Notes under the pieces: model-generated | Told to the model about the DNA's origin: nothing | Seen by the model: only the letters and a program-made list of their open reading frames with translations | The model's database searches: none | NCBI GenBank assembly: GCA_011064905.1 | Contig: JAAKFW010000076.1 | Span: forward strand, 1 to 6,987 | DNA from: Candidatus Anoxychlamydiales bacterium | Lineage (GTDB): Bacteria; Chlamydiota; Chlamydiia; Chlamydiales; SM23-39 | Reading direction: 5' to 3' | DNA length: 6,987 nucleotides | In this document: positions 5,785 through 6,987 of the stretch, piece after piece | Layout: each line of letters begins with the position of its first letter | How positions within the stretch are numbered: position 1 is the first letter of the stretch | Position numbers and translations under genes: made by a program

Positions 5785-5801
5785 AAATAAACTACTATAG
5801 A
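5774..5801 (+). promoter_or_regulatory. Candidate proximal promoter of the 255-aa gene
   Basis: TTGATA (5774-5779) and TATAGA (5796-5801) are 16 bases apart and would give a leader of about 30 bases before the ATG at 5839. The -35 overlaps the end of the mini-ORF. The match is moderate, and the stronger promoter at 5631-5659 could serve the same gene. Confidence 0.35.
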
Positions 5802-5838
5802 AAAATATTTTTTAATAAAATTAACAATACAAGCCTAT

Positions 5839-6606
5839 ATGAAAGAAGATTTTTTTAATAAGACTCTTAAAGTTGGCTCTTTTAGACAAACTCTAAAACC
5901 TATCAGAATCAACATTAATAATATCACATTTTCACATTTTCAAGATGTTGAGCTAAAAAATAGCGTAAAAGCTTCAAAAGCAACAAAATCTTATTTTAAA
6001 GATCTTTTCTTTGAAACATTCCCCTATATTAATTTAAATACTCATCCTCAAATTCTAAAAAAAGATCTTCCAGCAATATTTTTTGATTCATCAATTTTTC
6101 CAAATGAGCTTATTTCTTTAAATAATGAGCCCTTAATAAAAGAGCAAAGCCCGTATATAGATTATCTAAAAAGTTTAAGGTTTTTTGGCACTCTAAAACA
6201 GAGAAGAAATAAATCGGTTTATTTAAAAATCGATAACTCTTTTATAAATTCAATCTCATCTAAACTTCCATCTAATATTGAAAAAACTAATGATTTTAAT
6301 ATCTCTGTTATTTCAAAAGAAGAGCATAAAAAATATGAAGTTTTACCTATTTTGGAACATGATGAAAAATTTCAATATAAGATAAAAGATCTATATTCTA
6401 TAAATGTTCAAACAGAAAACGGGTTCAAAAAAGTTTGGTTTTTAGAAATTGAGTCTAAAGATCTAGAGGAATTTAGATATAAATATCATCTTTTCCCCAA
6501 AAAAAATGGTCATAATTTTTCAATAAAATTAGGGTCTATAAAATCTTTTAAACTTAAACGCTCTTATCCTTTAATGAAAATCAACATATCCTTTTTTGCT
6601 GCTTAA
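5839..6606 (+). CDS. Hypothetical protein, possibly degenerate 2H-phosphoesterase-like
   Basis: I do not recognise this 255-residue protein with certainty. It has no signal peptide and no membrane segment, is rich in Lys, Phe, Ile, Asn and Ser, and should be soluble. The second half has an arrangement reminiscent of 2H phosphoesterase-like proteins. A strand DFNISVI (152-158) is followed 74 residues later by GHNFSIKLG (224-232), and KVWFLEIESKDLEEFR (198-213) lies between them. In 2H enzymes such strands carry His-x-Thr/Ser; here the His positions would be N154 and S228, so catalysis would be lost. This is an analogy from pattern and spacing, not a firm assignment. The ATG has no Shine-Dalgarno sequence and the frame is open back to 5791 without another good start. 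It lies 66 bases before the U-box gene and may share its transcript. Confidence 0.7.
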   Translation: MKEDFFNKTLKVGSFRQTLKPIRININNITFSHFQDVELKNSVKASKATKSYFKDLFFETFPYINLNTHPQILKKDLPAIFFDSSIFPNELISLNNEPLIKEQSPYIDYLKSLRFFGTLKQRRNKSVYLKIDNSFINSISSKLPSNIEKTNDFNISVISKEEHKKYEVLPILEHDEKFQYKIKDLYSINVQTENGFKKVWFLEIESKDLEEFRYKYHLFPKKNGHNFSIKLGSIKSFKLKRSYPLMKINISFFAA

Positions 6607-6658
6607 AGATCTTGCAAAAAATACCCTTCTTTATTAAGTTTGCTGAAATCTAACTTAT

Positions 6659-6664
6659 AAGGAG
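6659..6664 (+). promoter_or_regulatory. Strong Shine-Dalgarno site of the U-box gene
   Basis: AAGGAG lies eight bases before the ATG at 6673 and is the best ribosome-binding site in the window. It fixes the start of the U-box gene. Upstream, between 6607 and 6658, I see only poor promoter matches, so the gene may be read from the transcript of the preceding gene. Confidence 0.8.
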
Positions 6665-6672
6665 ATATTAAT

Positions 6673-6987
6673 ATGGTCGATCCAGCTAGTAGCGTTTCTG
6701 ATGCACCGGCAGCTGATACAACTATGTTAAAGGAAGATGATATCACCTGCCAAATTACCGGAGGAGTGTTCATTGAACCGGTTAAAATTGATTGTTGCAA
6801 GCAGGTAATAGAAAAATTAGCTTTAGCAAGGTCTTTAAGAGAAGATAAACACTGCCCTTATTGTAGAGTTGTTGTCACTTCAGCTGTGCCTGATGTTGTC
6901 TTAACTAAAAAAATACAAGATCAATTTGTTAGAGTTCATGGAGTGGTTAATGAAGATAATAAAAAAATATTCGAAGATCAAAGACAA
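6673..6987 (+). CDS. U-box domain protein, N-terminal part (runs off window)
   Basis: The 105 codons visible encode an acidic, flexible N-terminus (1-21) and then a U-box/RING-like domain at about 22-90. The order of landmarks is DDITCQITGGVFIEPVKI (22-39), a cysteine pair at C41-C42, a helix around EKLALARSLRED, and CPYCR (61-65). Next come the hydrophobic segment VVLTKKIQDQF and then VHG. The ITG...EPV and CP-x-C pattern is that of the U-box, where most RING zinc ligands are replaced. C26, C42, C61 and C64 remain at RING-like places, so partial zinc binding is possible. U-boxes recruit ubiquitin-loaded E2 enzymes and act as E3 ligases in eukaryotes. Bacteria have no such E2s, so a role inside the host cell is inferred. 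No secretion signal is evident, as is usual for type III or IV effectors. The C-terminal targeting domain lies outside the window. Confidence 0.8.
   Translation, partial: MVDPASSVSDAPAADTTMLKEDDITCQITGGVFIEPVKIDCCKQVIEKLALARSLREDKHCPYCRVVVTSAVPDVVLTKKIQDQFVRVHGVVNEDNKKIFEDQRQ

Noticed and set aside
6603..6800. 65-codon minus-strand ORF at the start of the U-box gene
   Set aside because: It is antisense to the U-box frame, which has a strong ribosome site and clear domain motifs.
1..6987. CRISPR array, tRNA or rRNA genes
   Set aside because: No regularly spaced repeats, tRNA cloverleaf or rRNA-like sequence was noticed on either strand.

Overview
The window is AT-rich (roughly 30% G+C by eye) and uses the standard code, with TAA, TAG and TGA all acting as stops. 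It mixes ordinary bacterial housekeeping genes (ribosomal proteins L13 and S9, the tRNA-modifying enzyme MiaB, an acyl-CoA thioesterase) with genes for eukaryote-type ubiquitin-pathway domains (an F-box protein and a U-box protein). That mix, with IS debris and gene remnants, points to an obligate intracellular bacterium of protists or arthropods. From memory, the L13 sequence (GKTLGR, VINAEK, HAVKGMLP, AQKPI) reads like chlamydial L13, so an environmental chlamydia is my first guess. Another amoeba-associated lineage such as Dependentiae cannot be excluded.

Left part (1-2875), conserved: an N-terminally truncated APC-type amino acid permease on the + strand meets a convergent hotdog acyl-CoA thioesterase. 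Next comes the rplM-rpsI operon on the minus strand, with a well-formed intrinsic terminator and a plausible sigma70 promoter. miaB follows, divergent from rplM.

Right part (4060-6987), accessory: a miniature genomic island. The last ~130 bases of miaB occur twice, once in the intact gene and once as an isolated in-frame relic at 5405-5533. Between the copies lie a C-terminal fragment of an IS982-like transposase and, on the opposite strand, an F-box gene. The stop and last codons of the F-box gene are built from transposase sequence, so its leucine-rich repeat region looks cut short. After the relic come a near-consensus extended -10 promoter, a 23-codon mini-ORF, an unrecognised 255-aa protein (possibly a catalytically dead 2H-phosphoesterase-like protein) and the start of a U-box protein that runs off the window.

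The F-box and U-box proteins could act in the host cell, the former as an SCF substrate adaptor and the latter as an E2-recruiting ligase, to redirect host ubiquitination. Both have clear Shine-Dalgarno sites, whereas rplM, miaB and the 255-aa gene have none that I can see. The duplicated miaB end suggests the island entered, or was rearranged, by recombination at the 3' end of miaB.
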